Shown: positions 1 to 6,589 of the stretch, in pieces
Layout of the letters: the number at the start of each line of letters is the position of its first letter
Numbering within the stretch: the first letter of the stretch is position 1
NCBI GenBank assembly: GCA_031278495.1
Contig: JAITKG010000083.1
Location: 1 to 22,585, forward strand
From: Prevotellaceae bacterium
Lineage (GTDB): Bacteria > Bacteroidota > Bacteroidia > Bacteroidales > UBA932
DNA: 22,585 nt
Direction of reading: 5' to 3'
The notes under the pieces: generated by a model
Told to the model about the DNA's origin: nothing
Database searches by the model: none
What the model saw: only the letters and a program-made list of their open reading frames with translations
Made by a program: the position numbers and the translations under genes

Positions 1-152
1 AGTAACCGGTGTAAGGCTTACACCGGTCGTATGAAGGTTGCAAGTAACCAAACATAGACATCGTTTGGTCGTATGAAGGTTGCAAGTAACCAAACATAGA
101 CATTGTTTGGTCGTATGAAGGTTGCAAGTAACCAGACACAGGCATTGTCCGG
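1..152. repeat. 42-bp tandem repeat array with variable hairpins
   Basis: Four units begin at 1, 43, 85 and 127. Each has a variable 23-base block of form ACC...GGT followed by a constant 19-base block (CGTATGAAGGTTGCAAGTA). The variable blocks are inverted repeats: 11 bp perfect in unit 1, 7 bp in unit 2, 8 bp in unit 3, and a diverged form in unit 4. The array is cut by the left edge and ends beside another small hairpin (CCCGCA/TGCGGG, about 155-169). On the minus strand a frame starting with ATG at 145 stays open to the edge with a 14-residue period (GYLQPSYD motif), so a repeat protein cannot be excluded. I favour a noncoding structured repeat. Confidence 0.8.
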
Positions 153-204
153 CTTCCCGCAACGTGCGGGGGCGTGTACGTAATTGGCTGGTTATCAGAA
201 ACTT

Positions 205-217
205 GGGGGGGGGGGGG
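205..217. repeat. Homopolymeric run of 13 G
   Basis: Thirteen consecutive G lie in an intergenic stretch with no convincing ORF. Such tracts slip during replication and can act as phase-variation switches when inside a gene or promoter, but nothing here shows that use. It may also be a place where the read or assembly length is wrong. Confidence 0.7.
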
Positions 218-382
218 TAAAATTAAACATCCGGAAACCGGCGCATTCCGCGCGGCGCACGGAGGCGCGGAACAGGGGGGCGGTGGTGTTCAAATTTACG
301 TTCATTGTGTTTTGAATTTCCGGCGTAAAGGTAGGAAAAAAAAATTGTTATACAAATTTTTTTTAGATTAAAAGTTGAAAAT

Positions 383-477
383 GGCGGCAGGGTAAATTCA
401 AACGGGTAATGCAACTGTTAACCGGCAGGTACGTCAAGAACAAACACCCGGTTGCGTTAGATACTGACCCTGCCGCC
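383..477 (+). ncRNA. Candidate structured RNA upstream of the ferredoxin gene
   Basis: A perfect 11-bp inverted repeat (GGCGGCAGGGT at 383-393 and ACCCTGCCGCC at 467-477) encloses two mutually exclusive inner stems: 408-415 with 451-458 (one G-U pair), and 420-425 with 448-453. It lies upstream of the ferredoxin promoter at 498-529, so it is not part of that gene's leader. No clear promoter or U-rich terminator of its own was found. It could be an independent small RNA, the end of an upstream transcript, or a DNA-level palindrome. The strand is assumed. Confidence 0.3.
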
Positions 478-497
478 GCCTGCTTACAGTACGGCTA

Positions 498-529
498 TTT
501 GGCAGTTGCAGGAATATTTCATATATTTG
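498..529 (+). promoter_or_regulatory. Bacteroidota-type promoter of the ferredoxin gene
   Basis: A -33 element TTTG (498-501) lies 20 bases before a perfect -7 element TATATTTG (522-529), matching the Bacteroidota housekeeping consensus. Transcription would start near 536, giving a leader of about 25 bases. Confidence 0.75.
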
Positions 530-560
530 CACAACTTTTAAAACTTTTAAATTAAAAACT

Positions 561-728
561 ATGGCTTACAAAATCACAGAAGATTGTGCCGCATGCGGCA
601 CATGTGCAGATGAATGTCCGGTGGGTGCAATTTCTCCGGGTGATATCTACCAAATAGACCCCGAACTGTGTACCGATTGCGGTACGTGCGCTGACGCCTG
701 TCCAATGGGCGCTATCCAACCATCGTAA
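561..728 (+). CDS. 2[4Fe-4S] ferredoxin, 55 aa
   Basis: This is a small soluble electron carrier of the clostridial type. Two CxxCxxCxxxCP motifs are visible (Cys 9, 12, 15, 19 and Cys 37, 40, 43, 47), each followed by a G-A-I turn, so it should hold two [4Fe-4S] clusters as a pseudo-symmetric duplication. Its 55 residues are the normal size for this family. Likely partners are pyruvate:ferredoxin oxidoreductase, hydrogenase or Rnf, none of which is in the window. The start is fixed by the promoter at 498-529 and an A/T-rich leader. The gene is monocistronic, closed by the terminator at 747-776. The family assignment is secure; the specific redox partner is unknown. Confidence 0.95.
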   Translation: MAYKITEDCAACGTCADECPVGAISPGDIYQIDPELCTDCGTCADACPMGAIQPS

Positions 729-746
729 TTTTTTTACCATACGCAT

Positions 747-776
747 AAAAATCCCGTACATAAATGCGGGATTTTT
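747..776. terminator. Bidirectional intrinsic terminator
   Basis: The stem AAAAATCCCG / CGGGATTTTT surrounds a 10-base loop and is flanked by T-rich sequence on the right and A-rich sequence on the left. It can end the ferredoxin transcript rightward and the nitrilase transcript leftward. Confidence 0.8.
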
Positions 777-783
777 TGTTTTC

Positions 784-1554
784 CTATCCATTCAGGATAA
801 AAGCATCCGCATCTTTCCCAGCCGGGAATTTAGCACGGAAGGTATTCAATTTTTCCAACGATAGCGTGGCGATTAAGGTATCCCCGTCGTTTCCGGCGGC
901 GGCTATAACCGTTCCCTTGCAGTCAATAACCTGCGAATGCCCGTTGTGCGCAATGCCTGCGCCGTCCTTTCCACAACGGTTGACGCCTGCCACATAGCAG
1001 TGGTTTTCGATAGCGCGCGCCGGCAACAAAGCGTCCCATGCGTTGATACGGGCGGCAGGCCAGTTGGCAACGTATAATAACAAATCATACACATCGCCGT
1101 AGTTACGGCTCCACACCGGGAAACGCAAATCATAACAGATGAGCGGGCAAATGCGCCAGCCTTCGTATTCGACAACCAGCCGTTGGACGCCGGCAGTGTA
1201 GCGTTGCGGTTCTTCGCTCATGGAAAACAGATGCCGCTTGTCGTATTTTTTATACGAACCGTCGGGAAAAACAAAAAACAAACGGTTAAAATACTTTCCT
1301 CCTTCTTCGGCGATTATGCTGCCGGCGATAGCTATTGCTTTCCGGATGGCGGTTTCACGCAACCATCCCAGGGCGTCGCCTTCTTCCGTTTCCGCCAGTT
1401 TTCCGGGCTGCATGGAAAACCCTGTGGAAAACATTTCCGGCAACGCCGCCAATTGCACATCGTCCGGCAAGGCATTTATCCTGTCCGTGCAATATTGCAG
1501 GTTTGCATGCCGGTCTTCCCACACAATATCGGTTTGCAACAGGGCAATTTTCAT
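784..1554 (-). CDS. Carbon-nitrogen hydrolase (nitrilase superfamily, omega-amidase/YafV-like)
   Basis: This cytosolic amidase has the Glu-Lys-Cys triad of the nitrilase superfamily: E40 in LPEMF, K106 in YDKRHLF, and C140 in ICYDLRFP. The context around the cysteine and the 256-residue length match the YafV/Nit2 branch, whose members hydrolyse alpha-ketoglutaramate or alpha-ketosuccinamate (omega-amidase), a repair and salvage step after glutamine or asparagine transamination, including in methionine salvage. The start ATG at 1554 begins with a typical first beta-strand (MKIALLQTDI). A leftward promoter lies just upstream and the terminator it shares with the ferredoxin gene just downstream, so it is probably monocistronic. 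The exact substrate is inferred from subfamily resemblance only. Confidence 0.9.
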   Translation of the reverse strand: MKIALLQTDIVWEDRHANLQYCTDRINALPDDVQLAALPEMFSTGFSMQPGKLAETEEGDALGWLRETAIRKAIAIAGSIIAEEGGKYFNRLFFVFPDGSYKKYDKRHLFSMSEEPQRYTAGVQRLVVEYEGWRICPLICYDLRFPVWSRNYGDVYDLLLYVANWPAARINAWDALLPARAIENHCYVAGVNRCGKDGAGIAHNGHSQVIDCKGTVIAAAGNDGDTLIATLSLEKLNTFRAKFPAGKDADAFILNG

Positions 1555-1575
1555 AACAAAATTTAACAGTCGCTA

Positions 1576-1605
1576 CAAATTTACGCAAAAAAGCCGGTAC
1601 GCCAA
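1576..1605 (-). promoter_or_regulatory. Promoter of the nitrilase-family gene
   Basis: Read on the minus strand, TAAATTTG (1583-1576) is a perfect -7 box, with TTGG about 18 bases upstream (1605-1602). Transcription would start near 1569, about 15 bases before the ATG at 1554. Confidence 0.65.
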
Positions 1606-1677
1606 CTTTTATGCCCTGCCTGATTTACCCGTTCGTCAGGACAATCTGCCGCGCCCTGTTGACCGTGTTGCGTCCCG

Positions 1678-1706
1678 TTGGGCGTTAAAAATTTTTCTTA
1701 TCTTTG
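1678..1706 (+). promoter_or_regulatory. Promoter of the DUF1573 gene
   Basis: TTG (1678-1680) lies 18 bases before a perfect -7 box TATCTTTG (1699-1706). The predicted start near 1713 leaves a leader of about 90 bases before the ATG at 1806. Confidence 0.65.
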
Positions 1707-1805
1707 CATTCCTTTTTTGATTGAATACATTTTTAAGCTATGAGCAGTACACCGGGCGGGGCGACCAGCCAACAAACAGGCAAATCAACAAATAAATATA
1801 AAGGT

Positions 1806-2861
1806 ATGAAACGTATTTTCATTTCATTGGCATTGCTTGCGGGGGCGACAGTAGCCTTGCAGGCGCAGGAAACTATCAGGTTCGACAAATCCGTTCATGA
1901 TTTCGGCAATGTGCCGGAAGAGGGCGGCGCGGTAACCTATTCTTTTGAATTTACCAACACCGGCAACATCCCGCTGATTATTCAGGATGTGGCGGCGTCG
2001 TGCGGCTGCACCACGCCCGGCTGGTCGAAAGAACCTGTTGCGCCGGGCGGGCGCGGTTTTGTAAAAGCCACTTTCACGCCGTCGGGTGCGGTGTCGTTCG
2101 ACAAGAGTTTGACGGTTACTTCCACCGGTACGCCCAATGTGGTTACCTTGCGTATACGAGGAATGGTGGTAGCGAAAATGCCCACGACCGAAGAAGCCTT
2201 CCCTGTTGCTTACGGCGCTTTGCGCCTGCGCAGCGACGTGCTGCCGATGGCGCGGATTATGCAGGGGCGCGCGAAAAAAGATTCGCTCGAAATTATTTAT
2301 ACCGGCGGATCGCCGCTGGCATTGTCGTTTAAGGATGTTCCGCCGCAAATAAAATTGGAAACCGTAAATGCCGGCAACAAAACGTTTATCCGCTGTACTT
2401 ACAATACCGTTGCCGCCAAATCGCAGGAATGGGGCGCGGTGAAATATCCGGTACGTATCGCCGCCAATGGCAAAGACGCAGGCCGCCTGACCGTCACGGC
2501 AACGATTGTGCAGGATTTTTCCAAACTCACTGCCGCCGACTATCAAACGATACCCGTTGCCACCGTAGCCAACCCAACGGTTCATTTCAAAGAACTGGCG
2601 AAAGGCGCTTCCTGTACCGTTGAATATACGCTTGCCAATACCGGCAAAAGCGAACTGGTGATTTATAAAGCCGCATCGGAACATGCGAATATCAAAATCA
2701 CGCCGCCCGCTACAGTGAAGCCCGGCGAAAAAGCGACCATTAAAGTGGAATTAGACACGAAAAATGAAACAGCCGGCGACAAGCTCTATTCGATACAACT
2801 TGTCACCAATGCCCCTAACCAGGCGTTGCTCTCGCTGATGCTCACCGGGAAAATAAACTAA
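1806..2861 (+). CDS. Exported DUF1573 domain protein, 351 aa
   Basis: This is a secreted or periplasmic protein of unknown function with Ig-like beta-sandwich repeats. Residues 1-20 are a signal peptide (MKRIFISLALLAG, cleavage near LQA-QE). The first DUF1573 domain (about 25-110) has the family signature HDFGNVPEEG, an F-T-NTG strand and the conserved SCGCTTP motif (65-71). A second, more diverged domain occupies roughly 265-350 (VEYTLANTGKSEL). An in-frame ATG at 1740 would add 22 residues in front of the signal peptide, so 1806, which sits behind AAAGGT, is the better start. The gene 113 bases downstream is meaB, with no clear promoter in between, so the two may be co-transcribed without a known functional link. 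Confidence 0.88.
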   Translation: MKRIFISLALLAGATVALQAQETIRFDKSVHDFGNVPEEGGAVTYSFEFTNTGNIPLIIQDVAASCGCTTPGWSKEPVAPGGRGFVKATFTPSGAVSFDKSLTVTSTGTPNVVTLRIRGMVVAKMPTTEEAFPVAYGALRLRSDVLPMARIMQGRAKKDSLEIIYTGGSPLALSFKDVPPQIKLETVNAGNKTFIRCTYNTVAAKSQEWGAVKYPVRIAANGKDAGRLTVTATIVQDFSKLTAADYQTIPVATVANPTVHFKELAKGASCTVEYTLANTGKSELVIYKAASEHANIKITPPATVKPGEKATIKVELDTKNETAGDKLYSIQLVTNAPNQALLSLMLTGKIN

Positions 2862-2870
2862 AAATTCATT

Positions 2871-2911
2871 GGCGCCGGAGGAATTAAGAATTGGGAATTG
2901 GCTGGCGCCGG
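2871..2911. repeat. Short intergenic repeats around GGCGCCGG
   Basis: GGCGCCGG occurs at 2871-2878 and 2904-2911. Between them are three 7-bp units (GAATTAA, GAATTGG, GAATTGG; 2881-2901). The 12-mer GGCTGGCGCCGG at 2900-2911 recurs exactly at 22456-22467, next to another intergenic array, so this is a dispersed intergenic repeat. Confidence 0.6.
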
Positions 2912-2974
2912 AAAAGTGAAGAACTAATAAGAGCACAGGCTTTCGTATGCAAATAAGCACATAAAAATCAAAAA

Positions 2975-4042
2975 ATGAACAGTGCGCTCACAGTAAACGA
3001 CGGAATAGAGCAACCGCCAATGGTCAATCCCCATGTGGACGGGCTTTTTGAGAAACGCCGGCAACCTTTGCCTGCCGTGGCAGAATATGTGCGCGGCATC
3101 CGGGAAGGGAATATCACTATGCTGAGCCGCGCTATCACGCTTATTGAAAGCCGCCGCCCCGACCATCAACCAATGGCGCAAAAAGTGCTGGCAGCTTGCC
3201 GCCCGTTTTCCGGGAACTCCATCCGGCTTGGTATCACAGGCGTTCCCGGAGCGGGAAAAAGTACGTTCATCGAAGCGTTTGGCGGCATGATTACCGCCCG
3301 CAACCACCGGTTAGCCGTACTTGCCATTGATCCGGGCAGCGAGCGCAGCAAAGGCAGCATACTGGGCGACAAAACACGGATGGAAACCCTGAGCGCCGAC
3401 CCGCGCGCATTTATCCGCCCCAGTCCCGGCACCGGCTCGCTGGGCGGCGTTGCACGCAAAACGTATGAAACGGTCATCCTCTGCGAAGCCGCCGGGTTTG
3501 ATTATATTTTCATTGAAACCATAGGCGTGGGACAGTCCGAAATAGCGGTACATTCCATGACCGATTTCTTCCTGTTGCTGATGATTTCCGGCGCGGGCGA
3601 TGAGTTGCAGGGCATCAAGCGCGGCGTAATGGAAATGTCGGATTTGCTGCTTATCAATAAAGCCGACGGCAGCAATATGGAAAAAGCGATACAGGCGCAG
3701 GCGCAATACCAAAGCGCGCTCCACCTGTTCCCCGCGCCCCCTTCGGGATGGACGCCGCATGCGCTCACCTGTTCGGCGCTGGATAAAACAGGGCTGGAGG
3801 ATGTATTGCAGGAAATAGGAAACTATGTGACCCTGACCAAAGCCAATGGCTATTTTGAGCAACGACGCCGCGAACAGGCGCGTTACCGTATGTACGAAAC
3901 CATCAACGAAAATTTGCAAAATACATTTTATAATAACCCAACGGTGGAGGCAAAATTAGCGGACTTGGAACAGCAAGTCGCCAACGGCGAACTCAATCCC
4001 TATGACGCCGCCGCACAATTACTCGCATTAAAGAGCGATTAA
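2975..4042 (+). CDS. meaB: Methylmalonyl-CoA mutase-associated GTPase MeaB
   Basis: This G3E-family P-loop GTPase protects and reloads adenosylcobalamin-dependent methylmalonyl-CoA mutase, which feeds the succinate-propionate route. Visible motifs are Walker A GVPGAGKST (89-97), the switch region DPGSERSKGSILGDKTRM (119-136), the Walker B/switch ETIGVGQSE (181-189), and the guanine-specificity motif NKAD (228-231). Its 355 residues, with a helical N-terminal arm and C-terminal dimerisation arm, are typical. The position usually DPSS reads DPGS here. The mutase genes are not in the window. The stop codon TAA (4040-4042) is the last part of the first unit of an 8-bp repeat array, so the C-terminus ends in repeat DNA. 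It could be co-transcribed with the DUF1573 gene upstream. Confidence 0.95.
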   Translation: MNSALTVNDGIEQPPMVNPHVDGLFEKRRQPLPAVAEYVRGIREGNITMLSRAITLIESRRPDHQPMAQKVLAACRPFSGNSIRLGITGVPGAGKSTFIEAFGGMITARNHRLAVLAIDPGSERSKGSILGDKTRMETLSADPRAFIRPSPGTGSLGGVARKTYETVILCEAAGFDYIFIETIGVGQSEIAVHSMTDFFLLLMISGAGDELQGIKRGVMEMSDLLLINKADGSNMEKAIQAQAQYQSALHLFPAPPSGWTPHALTCSALDKTGLEDVLQEIGNYVTLTKANGYFEQRRREQARYRMYETINENLQNTFYNNPTVEAKLADLEQQVANGELNPYDAAAQLLALKSD

Positions 4043-4138
4043 GTGATTAAGTGATTAAGCGATTAAGTGATTAAGCGATTAAGTGATTAAGCGATTAAGT
4101 GATTAAGTGATTAAGTGATTAAGTGATTAAGTGATTAA
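4035..4138. repeat. 8-bp tandem array G(T/C)GATTAA, 13 copies
   Basis: Thirteen uninterrupted octamers, nine GTGATTAA and four GCGATTAA, run from inside the last codons of meaB into the intergenic space. The first copy supplies the meaB stop codon. Five related octamers lie at 22414-22453, again at a stop codon. Confidence 0.95.
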
Positions 4139-4169
4139 GAGCGACAAGCGCACAGTATTTCTAAACAAC

Positions 4170-4232
4170 GCTGACTATATTAACTCCTTTACATACGCTA
4201 ACCCCTTTAACCCCGTTAACTGCATTAACTCC
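4170..4232. repeat. 9-bp degenerate array NNTAACNNN before a start codon
   Basis: Seven 9-base units, five keeping TAAC at the same phase (others TGAC and TACA), fill the space up to the pyrimidine-rich TTCCCCC that precedes the ATG at 4240. The same pattern precedes folA at 18751-18804. No canonical -7 box is visible here, so how the downstream gene is expressed is unclear. Confidence 0.7.
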
Positions 4233-4239
4233 TTCCCCC

Positions 4240-5304
4240 ATGCTTGACATACTCAAAAATACTTTTCTCATCACCGGTCTGGTTATGGTGATGCTGTTAT
4301 TGATTGAGTATATCAATGTGCGGTCGCACGGGCATTCGTTGAAACGCTTGCAGCAGTCGCCGCTGGGGCAGGTGGTCGCAAGCGCATTGTTGGGACTTGT
4401 TCCCGGCTGTATTGGCGGCTTCGCGGTGGTGTCGCTTTTTACGCACCGCCTGCTGGGGGTCGGCGCGCTGGTGGCGATGATGATTGCCACTACCGGCGAC
4501 GAAGCGTTTATGCTGCTGGCAGCATCGCCGGCTGTGGCGGCGGCAGTGTTTGCTATTTTATTTGTCATGGCTGTGGCGGTAGGATGGACGGTGAACCGGT
4601 ATGTGAAAACTTTCCCGCGCTCGTTTTCGTCGCATTCATTCGAGGTACACGCGCATGAACATACATCATGCGGGAAATCATTTTCAGGCATACTGAAAAA
4701 TTTTTGCCCCCTTTCGTGGCGGCGTGCCGTGTTGCTCGGCGGGTTATTGGTCTTTGTGGCGGTGCTGTCGCTCGGGCTGTTTGACCACCGGCATATTTTG
4801 GAAGGCAGCCCATGCCCCGAACCGGGGAATATATTCTTCAGCGAACGCTGGCTGAACTTGCTTTTTGCAGTTGCCAGCATGCTGGCGCTATTCCTGATAG
4901 CTTCGGCAGATAATCATTTTTTGGAAGAACACCTGTGGAAACATGTGGTAAAAAAACATTTCCTCAAAATCTTCCTCTGGACGCTGGGCGCGCTTGCAGT
5001 AACGCACCTGCTGCTGGCGCAGGTACACATCCACGACTGGATGAGCGACAACCAGCTGCTGATATTGCTCATTGCCATACTGGCAGGTATTATTCCCGAA
5101 TCGGGACCGCACCTGGTTTTTATTTCGCTGTTTGCCGCAGAAGCCATTCCGTTCAGCGTTTTATTGACCAACTGCTTCGTGCAGGACGGACATACCGCCC
5201 TGCCGCTTCTTGCAGAAAACCCCCGCGCATTTATTTGCGTCAAGGGGTTGAAAATGCTCTTAGGACTGGCTATCGGACTGAGCGGTTATTTCTTCGGATT
5301 TTAA
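4240..5304 (+). CDS. Putative manganese exporter (ArsP_2/DUF2899 family), 354 aa
   Basis: This is a polytopic inner-membrane protein with about eight to ten hydrophobic segments. The family was once labelled arsenic efflux and is now usually called a putative manganese transporter. Two half-repeats are recognisable: LVPGCIGGFAVVSLF through ATTGDEAFMLL (about 53-93) and IIPESGPHLVFISLF through QDGHTALPLL (about 284-324), which suits an inverted-repeat transporter fold. The loop between the halves is rich in His and Cys (about 132-156), a plausible metal-sensing region. The start follows TTCCCCC directly with no Shine-Dalgarno, as in folA. Its stop overlaps the convergent lipoprotein gene by 4 bases. 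Substrate is inferred from family naming only. Confidence 0.82.
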   Translation: MLDILKNTFLITGLVMVMLLLIEYINVRSHGHSLKRLQQSPLGQVVASALLGLVPGCIGGFAVVSLFTHRLLGVGALVAMMIATTGDEAFMLLAASPAVAAAVFAILFVMAVAVGWTVNRYVKTFPRSFSSHSFEVHAHEHTSCGKSFSGILKNFCPLSWRRAVLLGGLLVFVAVLSLGLFDHRHILEGSPCPEPGNIFFSERWLNLLFAVASMLALFLIASADNHFLEEHLWKHVVKKHFLKIFLWTLGALAVTHLLLAQVHIHDWMSDNQLLILLIAILAGIIPESGPHLVFISLFAAEAIPFSVLLTNCFVQDGHTALPLLAENPRAFICVKGLKMLLGLAIGLSGYFFGF

Positions 5305-5672
5305 AGCGTCTTGTGAGAAGGGTTGCGGTGTCGGAAGACCTCCTTTCCGTCTTTTTTCAACGTCATTTCGCCGTGCCATTCCGTATACTCATATTGCGGG
5401 TTGGAATATTTGATGCCTGAAGCCATCGTGTCGCCCTTCATCTCAATGATTTCACCGTTGAATACGAAAAGCGCCGTATTGTTTTCTTCATCGAACGACA
5501 TTTCAAGAATAGAGCCGGCGCTATCAACAACAGCGCTTTGCGCAAGATTATCGATAAGGGTGGCAGTTTTGTCCAATTTGTCTGAATTTTGCTGTTTGGA
5601 GGAATTATGCCCCTCGCAAGACACTAAAAACACGCCTGCAACAGTGGCAATAAATAAAATTTCTTTCTTCAT
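5301..5672 (-). CDS. Small MliC-like lipoprotein, 123 aa
   Basis: An N-terminal signal with lipobox FLVSC (lipidated Cys19) places this in the envelope. After a polar linker, residues 66-112 resemble the MliC/C-type lysozyme inhibitor fold: a strand ALFVFNGEIIEM, then MASGIKYSN (83-91; the family has SGxxY) and a Trp at 99 before MTLKKDGKEV. MliC proteins bind and block host or competitor lysozyme at the cell surface. The domain assignment rests on these short motifs and is moderate; a generic DUF lipoprotein is the alternative. The gene is convergent with the manganese exporter and overlaps its stop by 4 bases. A possible leftward -7 box TAATTTTG lies at 5761-5754. Confidence 0.75.
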   Translation of the reverse strand: MKKEILFIATVAGVFLVSCEGHNSSKQQNSDKLDKTATLIDNLAQSAVVDSAGSILEMSFDEENNTALFVFNGEIIEMKGDTMASGIKYSNPQYEYTEWHGEMTLKKDGKEVFRHRNPSHKTL

Positions 5673-5809
5673 TTTTCTTTTTTTTTATTTGTTTTACAAT
5701 TAGTTTGCATCCTTTAAAAAAACGCTTATACCGTTACTGGAAGAAGGGTTAAACAAAATTAACGAAATTTTTTGGATTTTGCTATCTTCAAAATACTATA
5801 AAAATGGTA

Positions 5810-5840
5810 TTGCGCCCTTGCAAAAACACCCCTACCTTTG
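5810..5840 (+). promoter_or_regulatory. Upstream rightward promoter in the pre-susC region
   Basis: TTG (5810-5812) lies 20 bases before a perfect -7 box TACCTTTG (5833-5840). It would transcribe through the second promoter at 5901-5928 and the 34-codon ORF. Confidence 0.5.
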
Positions 5841-5880
5841 CGCTCGCAATTTGACAATGCAAATGGATATATTTTATGAT

Positions 5881-5928
5881 AATTTAATGTTTGTTTAGTG
5901 TTTGGTTAAAAAGGGAATCGTATTTTTG
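5881..5928 (+). promoter_or_regulatory. Promoter module with 11-bp tandem repeat
   Basis: The module reads TTTAATGTTTG then TTTAGTGTTTG (5883-5904), 16 bases, and a -7 box TATTTTTG (5921-5928). The end of the second 11-mer is the -33 TTTG (5901-5904). A homologous module of identical length and spacing lies on the other strand at 13575-13622. Transcription would start near 5935 and read the small ORF at 5950. Confidence 0.75.
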
Positions 5929-5949
5929 CGCCTGTAATTAGACAACAAA

Positions 5950-6054
5950 ATGAACATAACAACGGCAAATATGAACAGGCAAGACCAAATGTATATGCAA
6001 TTGCAAACGTATATGTGGAGATATCCACCAGCCGGAGTATATAGTTTACGATAA
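5950..6054 (+). CDS. Possible small protein, 34 aa, or small-RNA gene
   Basis: The ORF starts about 15 bases after the predicted transcription start and encodes 34 residues rich in Met, Gln and Tyr (MNITTANMNRQD..., ending PPAGVYSLR), with no signal peptide or membrane segment. A 5-bp hairpin (6015-6028) lies inside. A strong intrinsic terminator begins 18 bases after the stop, so promoter, ORF and terminator form a compact unit of about 170 bases. It could be a translated small protein, a leader peptide whose terminator attenuates the susC operon about 480 bases downstream, or a noncoding RNA in which the ORF is incidental. I do not recognise the sequence. The existence of a transcript is better supported than its translation. 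Confidence 0.45.
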   Translation: MNITTANMNRQDQMYMQLQTYMWRYPPAGVYSLR

Positions 6055-6071
6055 CAATACTAAAAAAACTT

Positions 6072-6107
6072 AAAAACATCCGGCAAAAAAGCCGGATGTT
6101 TTTTTTT
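6072..6107 (+). terminator. Strong intrinsic terminator of the small unit
   Basis: A 13-bp stem (AAAAACATCCGGC / GCCGGATGTTTTT) with an A6 loop is followed by a run of nine T (6099-6107). It separates the small transcription unit from the susC operon. Confidence 0.92.
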
Positions 6108-6186
6108 AAAATTTAACCGTTACGAAATGCGCATTTTTTTACTGATATAAAGATTGTTCCCTTACCCCCCTGCTTTCCGCAGTTAG

Positions 6187-6547
6187 TTGACTTACTCAGT
6201 CAAAAACGGCACAGGGCTCACGGCTCAAGGTCAACGGATTAGCGAAGCTAATAAAAACAGGCGGGACGAATTTGAGGAAAAAAGCGGAAAAAAACGCGCA
6301 AAAGGAAAATGACACTAACTATAAGAAAAACCTAAGAAAATCAACCATTGCAGAAAGAATAAGAGCGGACGAAAAAGAGGATGAAACAGGTTATTTTTTA
6401 CAAAAAAGAAATTATCGGCAAACAATAAAATAAATTGAATACCAATAATAAACGCGAGGACTACAATATAAAGGGCAAATGAAGTAGCCTTCAAAAAAAA
6501 TAACTGGCAATAAATAACTTAAGAGGATTTTTGACTGAGTAAGTCAA
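6187..6547. mobile_element. Candidate invertible segment with 20-bp inverted repeats
   Basis: Identical 20-bp sites lie at 6187-6206 and, inverted, at 6528-6547, enclosing 321 bases. Each contains TTGACT-N5-AGTCAA: two 6-bp arms around an asymmetric 5-base centre, TACTC on the left and GAGTA on the right. This is the layout of a site-specific recombinase crossover pair whose recombination would flip the segment. It lies 42 bases upstream of the susC start. The interior is A-rich, has no long ORF (only 8- and 15-codon ORFs) and no perfect TAnnTTTG box in either direction, and holds a 6-bp hairpin at 6239-6253. No recombinase gene is in the window. A MITE-like remnant is the main alternative, though I see no target-site duplication. 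Confidence 0.55.
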
Positions 6548-6589
6548 AATAAGAAAACAAATAAATTATAACTTAAAAAATCAACGCTT

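Noticed and set aside
1..145. Minus-strand repeat protein beginning at 145
   Set aside because: Only 48 codons are visible, a second frame is also open, and the stem conservation is explained better by RNA or DNA structure. Kept as an alternative, not as a gene.
1..152. CRISPR array
   Set aside because: The constant block is only 19 bases, the intervening blocks are palindromes and two are nearly identical, and no cas genes are present.
174..371. 65-codon plus-strand ORF through the G13 tract
   Set aside because: It starts at GTG without a leader or promoter, its composition is low-complexity (Gly and Lys runs), and it ends in an A/T-rich non-coding stretch.
1824..2684. 286-codon minus-strand ORF opposite the DUF1573 gene
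   Set aside because: It is an antisense shadow: no family resemblance, Arg/Gly/Phe-rich composition, and fully covered by a recognised gene.
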